From NCBI GenBank assembly GCA_005772895.1, contig SXIH01000017.1, positions 1-51,836 on the forward strand: a DNA stretch of 51,836 nucleotides, read 5' to 3'. The notes beneath the pieces were generated by a model, which worked only from the letters and a program-made list of their open reading frames with translations, had not been told where the DNA came from and did no database searches. Origin of the DNA: Bacteroidota bacterium (GTDB lineage Bacteria > Bacteroidota > Bacteroidia > 2-12-FULL-35-15). Made by a program: the position numbers and the translations under genes. Of the stretch, positions 42,574 through 51,654 are shown one piece after another. How positions within the stretch are numbered: position 1 is the stretch's first letter; each line of letters begins with the position of its first letter.

Positions 42574-43356
42574 TTATCGTTTCACAAACTTCTGGACGGA
42601 TTTGCCTTGTTTGGTTTTAACAGTAATAAAATAAATTCCATTTGCAAGGTTGCTTACAGGAATCGCTTTCTTTAAAGTTTTAGTTTCTGCTATAGTTTCA
42701 GCAAACAATTGTTCGCCTAAAATGTTTGTGATACTAATTTCGGAAGAAGATACTGCACCTAATTCCACATCAATGTTAACTATAGAAGAGGCAGGGTTAG
42801 GATAAATGGAGATGATATCGATTTTATTTTTCTCAGAAACAGCAGTTGTGAATGCTACCATAACAGAATCACAGGTAACGCAACCATTCATATCGGTAAC
42901 ACAAACCGAGTACCCTCCGGGTAAAAGTCCGGTGCAAGTAGCAGTGCTACAACCACCGGGTGACCAAGTATAAACATATCCGGGAGTTCCTCCTGCAGCG
43001 GTGGCTGTTGCAGTACCATCAGCACAAGTAGGGCAAGATGCCGGTGTAGAAGAAGTTCCTACCATTAATGCAGGTGGTGAACCAACAGTAGCAGAAGCAG
43101 AACAAACATTTCCACCACTGTCCATAACAACAACGTTATAAGTTCCGGCACAAAGACCAGCACAATTTGATGCAGTACATCCACCAGGTGACCACATATA
43201 TGTATAAGGAGGTGTTCCGCCTGAAGCATTGACTATTACCATTCCATCACAAGCTCCTGCACAAGTAACATTAAATGCTGTTGCTACAGCAAAACATTGC
43301 GAAAAAGTGTAGATGGATGAACATAGGAATACTAAAGTAATGTAGAGTTTTTTCAT
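42574..43356 (-). CDS. T9SS-secreted protein with SprB-like repeats
   Basis: The protein has 260 residues. Signal peptide 1-19. Two SprB-type repeats follow (FNVTCAGACDGMVIVNASGG to YNVVVMDSGG; CPTCADGTATATAAGGTPGY to YSVCVTDMNGC) with repeated WSPGGC and paired cysteines, and a T9SS type A sorting domain (IISIYPNPASSIVNIDVE, ANGIYFITVKTKQGKSVQKF). SprB is the gliding adhesin of Flavobacterium johnsoniae and has many such repeats; this is a mini version with two. Likely a cell-surface or secreted adhesin-like protein. A terminator follows. Confidence 0.88.
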   Translation of the reverse strand: MKKLYITLVFLCSSIYTFSQCFAVATAFNVTCAGACDGMVIVNASGGTPPYTYMWSPGGCTASNCAGLCAGTYNVVVMDSGGNVCSASATVGSPPALMVGTSSTPASCPTCADGTATATAAGGTPGYVYTWSPGGCSTATCTGLLPGGYSVCVTDMNGCVTCDSVMVAFTTAVSEKNKIDIISIYPNPASSIVNIDVELGAVSSSEISITNILGEQLFAETIAETKTLKKAIPVSNLANGIYFITVKTKQGKSVQKFVKR

Positions 43357-43437
43357 GATTGGGAGTAGTTAGTTTGCATATAAGACGAACAGAAACAGAA
43401 TAACGTTGCATCACTAAAAAAAATTCTATTAACTAAC

Positions 43438-44091
43438 TTAACAGCCCTCAAGGTGATAATTGGCTATAAGTACTTTATTGGTTCTTTCAACGTAGCGATA
43501 TACATGCGACTGAAATCCACGCCTTTTCAATTTAGCTTCTATGGGTTGTATATCTGTAAAAGGAGTACACAATGTGTTGAAGATGATTGTTCCATTGTTA
43601 TTCACTTTTTTAAGTACATCTTTCCAAAATTCCTGTTGAAGAAATTTTTCAGGAACAATGTTATCAATAAATAAATCAATTATAATTAAGTCGAACTTAT
43701 CAATATCGTCTTTAACAAAATCCTGAGCATCGGCACAAACAATTCTTGTTTTTCCATCGGGAAGTATTCCGAATTCTTTTTCTGCCACAGTAATTATAAC
43801 AGGATCAATATCAACTGCAGTTACATTGCCTTTATAGTTAAACTCGTTCCACAATGTTTTAAGCACACATCCACCACCCAATCCAAGCAGCAAAACATTT
43901 TCGGCATGCGACACATCCGTGTGTTCTAACGAAAACTTTAAAACTCTTTGCAATGAACCATAAGAGTAATTGGTATTGCTAGTATCTAAAACCGTACGGC
44001 CATTAACAACTGTTAATTCTAAATAACCATTGTGTACCGACTTAATTTTTTTGGTGATTGGAAAAAAGTAACTGATTATTTTCTTAAACAT
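43438..44091 (-). CDS. Spermidine-synthase-like methyltransferase-fold protein
   Basis: The protein has 217 residues. Rossmann fold with VLLLGLGGGCVLKTLW (motif I), VTAVDIDPVIITVAEKEFG and FDLIIIDLFIDNIVPEKFL. This matches the spermidine synthase family, but the N-terminal tetramerisation strands are cut short, and the catalytic Asp in the usual D-x-x-D/S-P loop is replaced by DLFIDN, so a polyamine role is uncertain. It lies 31 bases behind the YceI-like gene, presumably last in that transcript. Confidence 0.8.
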   Translation of the reverse strand: MFKKIISYFFPITKKIKSVHNGYLELTVVNGRTVLDTSNTNYSYGSLQRVLKFSLEHTDVSHAENVLLLGLGGGCVLKTLWNEFNYKGNVTAVDIDPVIITVAEKEFGILPDGKTRIVCADAQDFVKDDIDKFDLIIIDLFIDNIVPEKFLQQEFWKDVLKKVNNNGTIIFNTLCTPFTDIQPIEAKLKRRGFQSHVYRYVERTNKVLIANYHLEGC

Positions 44092-44122
44092 AAAATAAGG
44101 TATATGAACTATTTTCTTTGAT

Positions 44123-44863
44123 TTATCTTACTAATACCACCTTAAACAACAACTCATCCTTAGTAACTTTTGCATTCTTAGGATTAAGCGCCCATTTAAT
44201 TCCGTCAATTTTAAATTCCCCATTCAGCTTAGTAGGAACACTTGGGTTGGCTGCATCGGTATATTCCAGTTTTGCGGGAAAACTAATATTGGCTGTAGTG
44301 TCTTTTATTTGAAGTTTGGCATTTACCAACAGTTTCTTTTTATTATCAGGAATAGAATCAAAACTCAAAATAGTTAAAGTAGATGTAGGATATTTTTTTG
44401 ATTCAAGATAATCAGGATTACCAACTTCTACTTTTTCGTCCTCCCCTATTTTAAGTGCTGCAACAGTTTTCATATCCAATACAACTTTGCCGCATTCGTA
44501 TTTTTTATCCAGCATAAACCAATAGGCATTTTTGATATCCAATTTAGTTTGAGCAGAAAATTCAACGTTGTCCATTTTTACATTCATCATTGCACCAAAA
44601 ATTTTCACTTGTTTGTCTACATCCTTAACTGCTTTTGAACGGGTACATTCAAAAGAACTTTTTTCCATATCTATAGCAATAGAATCCCTATTAGGCTTGG
44701 GAGGTTCGGGTGCAACATATACTTGCCCGGAAGTATCATTCGGATCGGGCATATTGTTTTTTATTCCATCGTTTCCGCAGGAGATAAGGAAAAAGGTTAA
44801 TAGGAAAAAAGTTAATTGAGTTAATTGAGATAAAAAGGAATTAGGGAAATGGGAGTTTTTCAT
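44123..44863 (-). CDS. YceI-like lipoprotein
   Basis: The protein has 246 residues. Lipobox FLISC with Cys29, then a Pro-rich spacer and a YceI-type beta barrel (about 65-246: IDMEKSSFECTRSKAVKDVD, FGAMMNVKMDNVEFSAQTKL, NGEFKIDGIKWALNPKN). YceI domains bind isoprenoid lipids in the periplasm. The start codon overlaps the stop of the upstream TPR sensor by ATGA, a sign of translational coupling; a link between the sensor and this lipid-binding protein is possible. Confidence 0.82.
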   Translation of the reverse strand: MKNSHFPNSFLSQLTQLTFFLLTFFLISCGNDGIKNNMPDPNDTSGQVYVAPEPPKPNRDSIAIDMEKSSFECTRSKAVKDVDKQVKIFGAMMNVKMDNVEFSAQTKLDIKNAYWFMLDKKYECGKVVLDMKTVAALKIGEDEKVEVGNPDYLESKKYPTSTLTILSFDSIPDNKKKLLVNAKLQIKDTTANISFPAKLEYTDAANPSVPTKLNGEFKIDGIKWALNPKNAKVTKDELLFKVVLVR

Positions 44864-46116
44864 TTTTTTAAACGTTTTATTGTTTTATCAATATATATTT
44901 CTGTAGGTAAAAGAGACAATTGAATTCGTTTTGCGTAATTTATACTATCTGTAATATCTTTATTTTTTTGTTCGATGATTGCATTTGCTTTTGCTAACTC
45001 AATATTTTTCTGACGTTCCATTTCAGCCTCTCTCTCCGATTTTTCTTTTTCGTATTTAGTTTGTATACGTTTCATATTATTGTTAGCCTCATCGCTAAGC
45101 AATTGAGACTTTGTTTCAAAAAACGATTCAAAATTTTTCAGTGCCAATTCTGTATTCCCCAGTTCTTTATAAGTATCATAAAATAATTTATAAAGCCTGA
45201 TTTGCTTTTGAAGTGTTTTGCTTTTTAAAGCTAATTCCAAAGCCTTTTCAAACTGTTGCAATGCTAAAGTATATTCTTTTTTAAAAAGATACGCTTCACC
45301 AAGTTCTGTGCAGCTAGTTATCAGTCCCTGAATATGCCCAATTTCACTCCGGAATTCCACACTTTCATTTAAAAAACCAATTGCTTTGTCGTAATTCCCC
45401 AACGACTTTTCCAGCAAACCCATATCATTGAGTGCACGGCTTAATCCTGAATAATGTGAAAGATTACGGTACACATTTGCCGAATGCTCAAGTAGCGGTA
45501 AGGCATCTTTGGGGCGGTTTTGAACAATAGCTATAGAAGCCAAACCGCTTACAGAACGAGCTTTTCCATATTCACCGTTCACTATTTCAAACAAGTGATT
45601 GGCTTTTTGGTAATATGTTTCAGCATTTTGAAAATCTTTTGTATCAAAATAAAAAACGGCAACCGCAAAATAATTCCATGCAGTTGAAATGTCATTTCTT
45701 TTTTCAGACGATTTAAGTGCTTCAAAAATAATATCGAATGCAATTTCGAACTCTCCCTTAAACCAATGAAAAAATGCCAGTTGATTATAACCCATTGCTT
45801 TCCACTCTTCATCCTTACTTATTATTTCATGCATCTCCTCCATAGAAGGCATGGAAGTGAAATGAGGTGAATCAATACCATTCTGGGCAATTCCTTTAAA
45901 AAAAAGTAAGTTATAATAAAGAATAATTTCGGCACCTGCATAACCAATTTCCTTTGAAATAGCAATTCCCAAATCGAACATCGGCAATATCTTACTACCA
46001 TAAGAATCTCCATACGTTACGATAAATTCCACTATCGCACGTACCTTATCATGCTTATCAGGAATGGTTTCGAGATAGTTATTAAATTTTATAAGTATTT
46101 CTTCAGGTTTTTTCAA
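44860..46116 (-). CDS. TPR protein ending in a truncated SpoIIE linker
   Basis: The protein has 418 residues with a TTG start; upstream in-frame codons reach a stop within five triplets and no ATG is near. About 8-9 TPR units fill residues 40-330 (FHWFKGEFEIAFDIIFEALK, DFQNAETYYQKANHLFEIV, LGNYDKAIGFLNESVEFRSE, KKEYTLALQQFEKALELALK). A coiled coil follows (340-385), then IIEQKNKDITDSINYAKRIQ, the linker that in other Bacteroidota proteins enters a SpoIIE phosphatase, and the tail SLLPTEIYIDKTIKRLKK. No phosphatase follows. The tail matches that of the gene at 47966. Stop and next start overlap as ATGA. Confidence 0.82.
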   Translation of the reverse strand: MKKPEEILIKFNNYLETIPDKHDKVRAIVEFIVTYGDSYGSKILPMFDLGIAISKEIGYAGAEIILYYNLLFFKGIAQNGIDSPHFTSMPSMEEMHEIISKDEEWKAMGYNQLAFFHWFKGEFEIAFDIIFEALKSSEKRNDISTAWNYFAVAVFYFDTKDFQNAETYYQKANHLFEIVNGEYGKARSVSGLASIAIVQNRPKDALPLLEHSANVYRNLSHYSGLSRALNDMGLLEKSLGNYDKAIGFLNESVEFRSEIGHIQGLITSCTELGEAYLFKKEYTLALQQFEKALELALKSKTLQKQIRLYKLFYDTYKELGNTELALKNFESFFETKSQLLSDEANNNMKRIQTKYEKEKSEREAEMERQKNIELAKANAIIEQKNKDITDSINYAKRIQLSLLPTEIYIDKTIKRLKK

Positions 46117-46128
46117 TATAAAAATATT

Positions 46129-47448
46129 TTATTCTTTAATAAATTTTTCTGCTTGTACAAATTGATTCTTAAAACAAATAAAATATAATCCGCTTGGCAA
46201 GTCATCAATATAAATTTGAACCGATTGCATCATATCAAATTCTTTTACGAGCATTCCCATTGAATTATAAATCTGAATACACTCTTTATTTTTACTATTT
46301 GTGTTAATAGTCAATGATTCAGTTGCCGGATTAGGAAAAATAGTAAAATCATTTTCTGCTAGAGCTGATTCTTCCACCCCAACATTACAAACTATGGGCA
46401 AAGCATTAAAGCCATGTGATTTTGCCTGACATCTTAATTCGTCCAACGCGGGTTTATCCGTTCCATTTCCATTCCATGTACGAAAACCTAAAGTGCGGAG
46501 GAATTCTAAAAATACTGTATCAGTAATTCCGTAATACGTTGCATAATAATTAACAGTAGCTGTATCTAAATCGTGCAACCAGGTAAAATCAATCATCCTC
46601 ACATTTGCTGCATGTGTATCCCAAACATTAAAGGTTTCGGTAATAAATTGTGCTTGCAAAGCATCCGAACTGTTACAAGATGTGCTGGAAGGATAACCGT
46701 ATTGATAAAAACAAATTGGCTTGGAAGGATACAATGTTACAAGTGTATCAAAATCACCGGCTAAAACTGAAACAGGTTGCACAGTAAAATTAGTATTCAA
46801 AGGATAATGTGATACTCCAATATAATCGCTATTTGTATTTAATGTTTGAGCAAACGTATTATAATTGGTAATTCCTGTAAAAGTTAATTCGGTTGCCACT
46901 TTCAATCCGGGCCAAAGTATTTTTGCATAAGCCGAAACTGAATCGTAAAAAGTTGTGTATTGATTCCAAAGAGTTGCATTGGCACCAATATAAATATCGT
47001 GCTCCGAACCAATCACCAAAGATGAAAGTGTAAGAGCAGGAATATGAAGTTTAATGCTGTCCAACAAAATTTTAAAACGATTAATCATTGTAGGACTGTC
47101 AAAAGCAGTTGAAGTTAAATCGGAAGGAACTTCCAATTGATTAGTAGCAATAGGTGCAATAGTTAAATCAACAGGCATTCCGTTAGCCGGATAATAAAAG
47201 TTGGCAACATCAAATAAAAAAAGATTAAATACTCCGGGAGCTGTTTCAATATTGGTCCAGTTTTGAAACATACCTACACTACTCATTCCTATATCATCAC
47301 CAATTGTAAAACAGGAATCGTAATCAAAACCTGCATTTTGAGGAGAAGTGCTAATGTCAAGACTAATATAATTAGTAGCCGGACTGACCTGTGCATTTCC
47401 AAAAATTGAAACTGAAATAAAAAAGCAGAGTAGAATTTCAGATTTCAT
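46129..47448 (-). CDS. T9SS-secreted TIM-barrel glycosidase-like protein
   Basis: The protein has 439 residues from the ATG at 47448, which opens a good signal peptide (MKSEILLCFFISVSIFGNAQ); another ATG at 47466 would overlap the DinB gene by 7 bases. Residues 30-330 suggest a GH-A-type barrel: SLVIGSEHDIYIGANATLWN, YIGVSHYPLNTNF, ICFYQYGYPSSTS. The Glu of the GSEHD loop would be the acid/base of a GH-A enzyme, and the second Glu is not clear. The C-terminal T9SS type A sorting domain (FTIFPNPATESLTINT, LPSGLYFICFKNQFVQAEKF) is complete. Activity and substrate are not certain. It lies in the operon between the DinB and TPR sensor genes. Confidence 0.75.
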   Translation of the reverse strand: MKSEILLCFFISVSIFGNAQVSPATNYISLDISTSPQNAGFDYDSCFTIGDDIGMSSVGMFQNWTNIETAPGVFNLFLFDVANFYYPANGMPVDLTIAPIATNQLEVPSDLTSTAFDSPTMINRFKILLDSIKLHIPALTLSSLVIGSEHDIYIGANATLWNQYTTFYDSVSAYAKILWPGLKVATELTFTGITNYNTFAQTLNTNSDYIGVSHYPLNTNFTVQPVSVLAGDFDTLVTLYPSKPICFYQYGYPSSTSCNSSDALQAQFITETFNVWDTHAANVRMIDFTWLHDLDTATVNYYATYYGITDTVFLEFLRTLGFRTWNGNGTDKPALDELRCQAKSHGFNALPIVCNVGVEESALAENDFTIFPNPATESLTINTNSKNKECIQIYNSMGMLVKEFDMMQSVQIYIDDLPSGLYFICFKNQFVQAEKFIKE

Positions 47449-47459
47449 GTTTTGTTTAT

Positions 47460-47969
47460 TTACCATGTTCCGGCATAATCTAATTTTTCATTTGTAGTTT
47501 TACTAAGATAATCAAATTTTAATTTCACTATTTGCCTTATGTGTAAGTAGTCGTGAGCAAGCCAATTTACTAAAAACATTTTTGCACTTATTGGTCCAAC
47601 CTTAGGGTGATTATGCACATTATTCCAATTAGCATCAGAAAGTGATTCCAACCATTTTATGGTAAGTTCACGTTCTTTAAAAAAATTATCCAGCATTTCA
47701 GAATAATTTTTCTGGATATACTTGCGTTCCAATACCCATGCAACGGGATTTGCAGGCGGCAATGCTCCTTCTCTGTTTTCCAGAACATGATTCAATCGCG
47801 CTCTGAAATCTTCTCTTTCCTCATCATATAAATGACAAACAATTTCAAGCAAACACCACTTATCAGGAGCTAGCTTCCACATATATTCTTCTTGCGATAA
47901 TCCTTTTAATAAAGATTCGAAAGCACCAATATTATTATGGAGTTCTTTTATTATTTTTTCTGTTGTCAT
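47460..47969 (-). CDS. DinB-family protein
   Basis: The protein has 169 residues. Four-helix DinB fold with the metal-binding His set: His46 in EIVCHLYDEE and two His in WLAHDYLHIRQI. DinB proteins of this type include bacillithiol transferases and many enzymes of unknown substrate, acting in the cytosol on reactive or electrophilic compounds. The start overlaps the stop of the upstream 6-TM sensor gene as ATGA, so translation is coupled. It overlaps or abuts the next gene depending on start choice. Confidence 0.85.
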   Translation of the reverse strand: MTTEKIIKELHNNIGAFESLLKGLSQEEYMWKLAPDKWCLLEIVCHLYDEEREDFRARLNHVLENREGALPPANPVAWVLERKYIQKNYSEMLDNFFKERELTIKWLESLSDANWNNVHNHPKVGPISAKMFLVNWLAHDYLHIRQIVKLKFDYLSKTTNEKLDYAGTW

Positions 47970-48802
47970 TTTACTTTTAATCGTTTAATATTTTTATCAA
48001 TGTATTTTTCAGTAGGCATCAATGAATTTTGAATTCTACTTGCATAATGAATACTATCTGTAATGTCTTTGTTCTTTTGTAAAATTTCTTCTTTCTGAAA
48101 TTCTATTTCAAAAGTTTTTTCCTTTACCAACACATCCAATCTATTTATCAAATCATTTTTTGATTTAAAGGAGGAAACAACCGCTTCTTTAATTTTTTTA
48201 GAAACCAATCCGGCTATTACTCCGCAAACAAGCATTAATATTCCTTTAAAAATATTATTAGGAAGGTCAACTATGTTAGTTCCAAGTTCAGAATGTAAAA
48301 AATAAAAAGCTAAAGTAATAAACTGTAAAGCTGCCACAACACCACTAAATAAGCATAATTTAAAATCTAACATTAATGTTGACAACATTATCATTAAAAA
48401 ATAAATGTATGTTGGAGGTGAGTTAAGCAACTGTTGCAATGTAATTAAATATGTATCGCTAAAAGAAACTGAAGCAAAAATGAGTATGCATGAAGGAAAA
48501 CTTATTTCGATAAATGTTATTGCATAAGCAAAGTATTTAGAAATTTCTTTATTAAGTCGAATTTGCGAATTAAAATATCTATATGCATAAAATTCAGAAG
48601 AAAACGCAAGAAGCATTAATAATGGCCCAAATACTGCTATCTCAATTGAAATTTCATTCTTAAAATAGTCGGTTTGTGTATAAAAATATGCAAGAGAAAC
48701 AACTTGCATTAGCATAATGATACCAAATAAAATGCATAACACTTTTGCCTTAAGTCTTAAGTTCTGAAGTAATGCTAAATTTATTTCTTTATCGAAAGTC
48801 AT
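47966..48802 (-). CDS. 6-TM sensor protein ending in a truncated SpoIIE linker
   Basis: The protein has 278 residues. Six membrane helices at about 17-39, 52-73, 89-110, 128-148, 150-170 and 190-207, then a coiled coil (215-245) and EILQKNKDITDSIHYASRIQ, the SpoIIE entry linker, ending NSLMPTEKYIDKNIKRLKVK. The expected phosphatase domain is absent: the DinB gene begins at the stop codon with an ATGA overlap, and no remnant follows. The tail is nearly the same as in the TPR gene at 44860, at DNA level too. It starts 30 bases behind the lipoprotein gene. Confidence 0.82.
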   Translation of the reverse strand: MTFDKEINLALLQNLRLKAKVLCILFGIIMLMQVVSLAYFYTQTDYFKNEISIEIAVFGPLLMLLAFSSEFYAYRYFNSQIRLNKEISKYFAYAITFIEISFPSCILIFASVSFSDTYLITLQQLLNSPPTYIYFLMIMLSTLMLDFKLCLFSGVVAALQFITLAFYFLHSELGTNIVDLPNNIFKGILMLVCGVIAGLVSKKIKEAVVSSFKSKNDLINRLDVLVKEKTFEIEFQKEEILQKNKDITDSIHYASRIQNSLMPTEKYIDKNIKRLKVK

Positions 48803-48832
48803 TTTATTCTAACGTTTAAAATTCACACTTTT

Positions 48833-49438
48833 CTAATCTTTCTTTACTCCTGTAGAATCAATTATTCTGTTCTTATTTAAATATTCATTCATTTTGTTGT
48901 GACTATCCCATTCTTCCTGAGTAAACTCTCTTTCAAAATATTCTTTGCCGTCTTTCCAATTATAAACTCCTGGCTTCTCACGCATGTATTGCATAGTCCT
49001 GTGTCCATCCGGGCGACCTAATTCATAAGGAACTCTTTTCCCGTCTTTATAAACATCAATATGCTGCACATATTCTTTGTCAAAGTATTCATAAATAACA
49101 TTATCAGGCACTTTTAAACTATCATTCTGCCAATATGAAACGCCATCTTTTAATACTGGAAAACCTTTTTTACTCACAAATTTCCATTCATAGTTTGGCC
49201 AAAGCTCATAATACAATATCGACTCCTGCAAATCATACATTGAGGAACGTTCCGATGTGTTTTGCTTTTTATACTTATCTACTTGTGCTAATTTCTTTTT
49301 TCCATCTGGATAACCATAAATTTTAGAAGTATACCACCAAACACCATCTTTTTTATAATAGCGAATTTTGGGACCGGCTTTTTTATTGCAGGCGCCAACT
49401 AAAAATAGCACTACAAGTAAATAAAATGCTTTTTTCAT
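48833..49438 (-). CDS. Lipoprotein of unknown function
   Basis: The protein has 201 residues from the ATG at 49438; the longer frame starts with a TTG. Lipobox LVGAC gives a lipid-anchored Cys at about position 17. The mature part is rich in Tyr, Trp, Lys and Asp (KDGVWWYTSKIYGYPDGKKK, YYELWPNYEWKFVSKKGFPV), and short YxKDGxxW-type units hint at beta-hairpin repeats similar to MORN-like proteins. No family recognised. First gene of the minus-strand run with the 6-TM sensor. Confidence 0.7.
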   Translation of the reverse strand: MKKAFYLLVVLFLVGACNKKAGPKIRYYKKDGVWWYTSKIYGYPDGKKKLAQVDKYKKQNTSERSSMYDLQESILYYELWPNYEWKFVSKKGFPVLKDGVSYWQNDSLKVPDNVIYEYFDKEYVQHIDVYKDGKRVPYELGRPDGHRTMQYMREKPGVYNWKDGKEYFEREFTQEEWDSHNKMNEYLNKNRIIDSTGVKKD

Positions 49439-49470
49439 GTTACTTATTATCCCAACCAAATATAATCAAA

Positions 49471-49508
49471 AAAAAACGCCCGGAGTATTTAACCTCGGGA
49501 CGTTTTCA
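49471..49508 (-). terminator. Intrinsic terminator (AAAACGCCC family)
   Basis: AAAACG-CCCG pairs with CGGG-A-CGTTTT, one bulged base, loop with TATTTAA; T run on the minus strand. It ends the gene at 49524. Confidence 0.75.
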
Positions 49509-49523
49509 AATTCTTTAGTATTG

Positions 49524-49895
49524 CTAATTACAGGATTTAAGATGACATATTCTTGTAAACGCCAAGCCCTTTCTTGACTTAAGACATTTTTCGTTTGCGT
49601 CCATTTCCCATTTGTTATTAATAACAATATCAGATTTGTAATCTTTAAGGATTATTGTATTTTCATTTAATGACCAGTTTCCTTTGACGTCTATAATTTT
49701 AGAAGGATTATAATTGTCAAAATAATGAAAGGTGAAATCTTCATTTAATATTAATTCCATTTTGGTGGAACTAGTCTCCCCACATCCGCAAGCACCATAA
49801 GTTCCTTTCTTTACTTTTTCCGCAGGATTTTTATCACCAAACGACATTGTTGCAAGTACAACAAGTATTGTTAAAAATAATTTTGCTTGTTTCAT
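49524..49895 (-). CDS. Small secreted NlpE/lipocalin-like protein
   Basis: The protein has 123 residues with signal peptide 1-20. Then a beta-rich region (GTYGACGCGETSSTKMELIL, EDFTFHYFDNY, IDVKGNWSLNENTIIL) like the N-terminal domain of NlpE or a small lipocalin, with G-x-W in the typical place. Four further Cys, two in CGC, could form disulphides or bind metal. The family call is tentative. Own terminator behind it. Confidence 0.62.
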   Translation of the reverse strand: MKQAKLFLTILVVLATMSFGDKNPAEKVKKGTYGACGCGETSSTKMELILNEDFTFHYFDNYNPSKIIDVKGNWSLNENTIILKDYKSDIVINNKWEMDANEKCLKSRKGLAFTRICHLKSCN

Positions 49896-49963
49896 AATGA
49901 AGTATTTTATAAAGTGGGAATTCAGTATGTTAAATATAAGATATTTTTTTCAAAAATCAGCTG

Positions 49964-51433
49964 CTACTTCTCAGCATTTATTTTTGTTGAAATATACTCC
50001 GGCAAGGTTTTAACAGCCAAGGCCAATTTTTCTTTATTCGCTTTTAATTTATCTTCTTCAAGATAATGATTGTAATTCAAAAATAGGTAATAGGTCAGCA
50101 CTCTATTGAAATCATCCAATTTAGTATCTGAGATCATTTCCAGCATTTTAGTTTCTATCTCTGTTTTTTTCTCTGTTTCGGACAAAGCTCTTCCTAATCG
50201 ACCTATGCTACCATAATAATGATTTTTTGAGGGATTCTCAATTCTCAAACTTATCCCAAGCATCAAATCCAATACATTAATATCCAAAACTTCCAGCTCT
50301 TTTATATATGTTTGTCTTGCTCCCCAGGCATAACTTCCATCACTCACTCTATGAAAATTATCATTCATAATATCCAAATGCGAACGAAGAAATATTTCCC
50401 AATTAACTGTTTCTGCTGAAAGGCGAGCAATTTCCAAAGCATGAATTCTCGGACTATTATCCATACTGCATCCTCCAACAACAATTCGGTTTCTTTTAAA
50501 TTCTAATTCCGTTTTTTTGGAGTAATAAAGTCCGACATATTCTTCAAAATCAGCACCTGTTCCAAAATCAACCAATGCCTCTTTTACGGCCTCATCCAGT
50601 AATAAGTCAAATGTTTTATCTACTTTTCTTAAACTATCTATTCTCTGACTTCTTAAGGAATCCCAAACATGCAACTTTTTATAATAGCTTTCATATTCAT
50701 CCGAATCGTATTCCGGTTTTCCGGTAGCTTTATTTACGTATGTCATAAACGCAGCTACTTTTTTGGTTTCTTCGCGACTATATCTCACTCCTGTTCTATC
50801 CGCTTTCTCATAAAATATCTGAGTGGAAGTATCTACCATACAATCGGAATACTGAATCATTTTAGCATATTCAAGAGGAATGGCTTGTGAGGACAGTTCT
50901 TCCGGAAAATAAAAAGCCTGAATATATTCATCAGAGTACTGGTCTTTTTCAGAATATTCAAACAACCATTTCCCTTTCAATGGTTTGTCGTATTCTTCCA
51001 GATTTTTTTCGAAAGTGAATTCATGTTCATGCTTACCACCCAATTCAACACTGCTAAATTGAACAGCATCATTCTCATCCCAATTTTTGTATTTAAATTT
51101 TATGACCAACAGATTCTTTTCAACTTCGGCTCTTTTATATTTGGCAACAAACTCATCAAAAGACATATCGGCTTGCATATCTTTTTTTGCTTCCTTTATC
51201 TTTCCTTTTTCAAGAATTACATAATGTGCTTTGCCTTGTATTTTTGATTGATAGATTTTATTGAGCTCACACACTCTGAATTTCAGATTGAGTGAATCAA
51301 CAATAAACTTTAACTGTTTGACGGTTGTGTCGGAATAAATGAGTCCGTTACTATTAGAACCAAACTCCCCGTTTTGTGCAAAAATTGCTTTTCCAAAAAG
51401 CAAAAATGCAATCGTGATGATTGTATGTTTCAT
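49964..51433 (-). CDS. Large secreted protein of unknown function
   Basis: The protein has 489 residues from the ATG at 51433, which opens a signal peptide (MKHTIITIAFLLFGKAIFAQ); an in-frame ATG at 51466 would bury it. The middle shows a beta-rich area (AEVEKNLLVIKFKYKNWDEN, EHEFTFEKNLEEY) and a helical C-terminal half with charged repeats (YESYYKKLHVWDSLRSQRID, LDDFNRVLTYYLFLNYN). No family recognised, no sorting domain. It probably lives in the periplasm. The 270 bases upstream hold no gene, only a terminator at 51655. Confidence 0.7.
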   Translation of the reverse strand: MKHTIITIAFLLFGKAIFAQNGEFGSNSNGLIYSDTTVKQLKFIVDSLNLKFRVCELNKIYQSKIQGKAHYVILEKGKIKEAKKDMQADMSFDEFVAKYKRAEVEKNLLVIKFKYKNWDENDAVQFSSVELGGKHEHEFTFEKNLEEYDKPLKGKWLFEYSEKDQYSDEYIQAFYFPEELSSQAIPLEYAKMIQYSDCMVDTSTQIFYEKADRTGVRYSREETKKVAAFMTYVNKATGKPEYDSDEYESYYKKLHVWDSLRSQRIDSLRKVDKTFDLLLDEAVKEALVDFGTGADFEEYVGLYYSKKTELEFKRNRIVVGGCSMDNSPRIHALEIARLSAETVNWEIFLRSHLDIMNDNFHRVSDGSYAWGARQTYIKELEVLDINVLDLMLGISLRIENPSKNHYYGSIGRLGRALSETEKKTEIETKMLEMISDTKLDDFNRVLTYYLFLNYNHYLEEDKLKANKEKLALAVKTLPEYISTKINAEK

Positions 51434-51654
51434 GCTGCTGTATTTTAATTCAGTCAATGATGCCATAGGCTGAAGAGTAATTTACGGGGACGGATTTGTA
51501 ATAAGACGAATGCGGTTAATAAAATTCATATTATAACGATATACGTGTAAAATTATTTTTTGCGATATTATTGAATGAGGATTTTTTAGTTTAAACAGTA
51601 TTTTGATAACTAAAAATATCAAGTTAAAATAAACACCTTTAACCAAATATAGCC

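Noticed and set aside
43438..44091. Calling the gene a true spermidine synthase (speE)
   Set aside because: N-terminal domain is shortened and the catalytic Asp loop is altered; only fold-level similarity is claimed.
44860..48802. Truncated SpoIIE-linker genes as ordinary pseudogenes
   Set aside because: Both end at the same place with the same tail and overlap intact next genes; no phosphatase remnants are seen.
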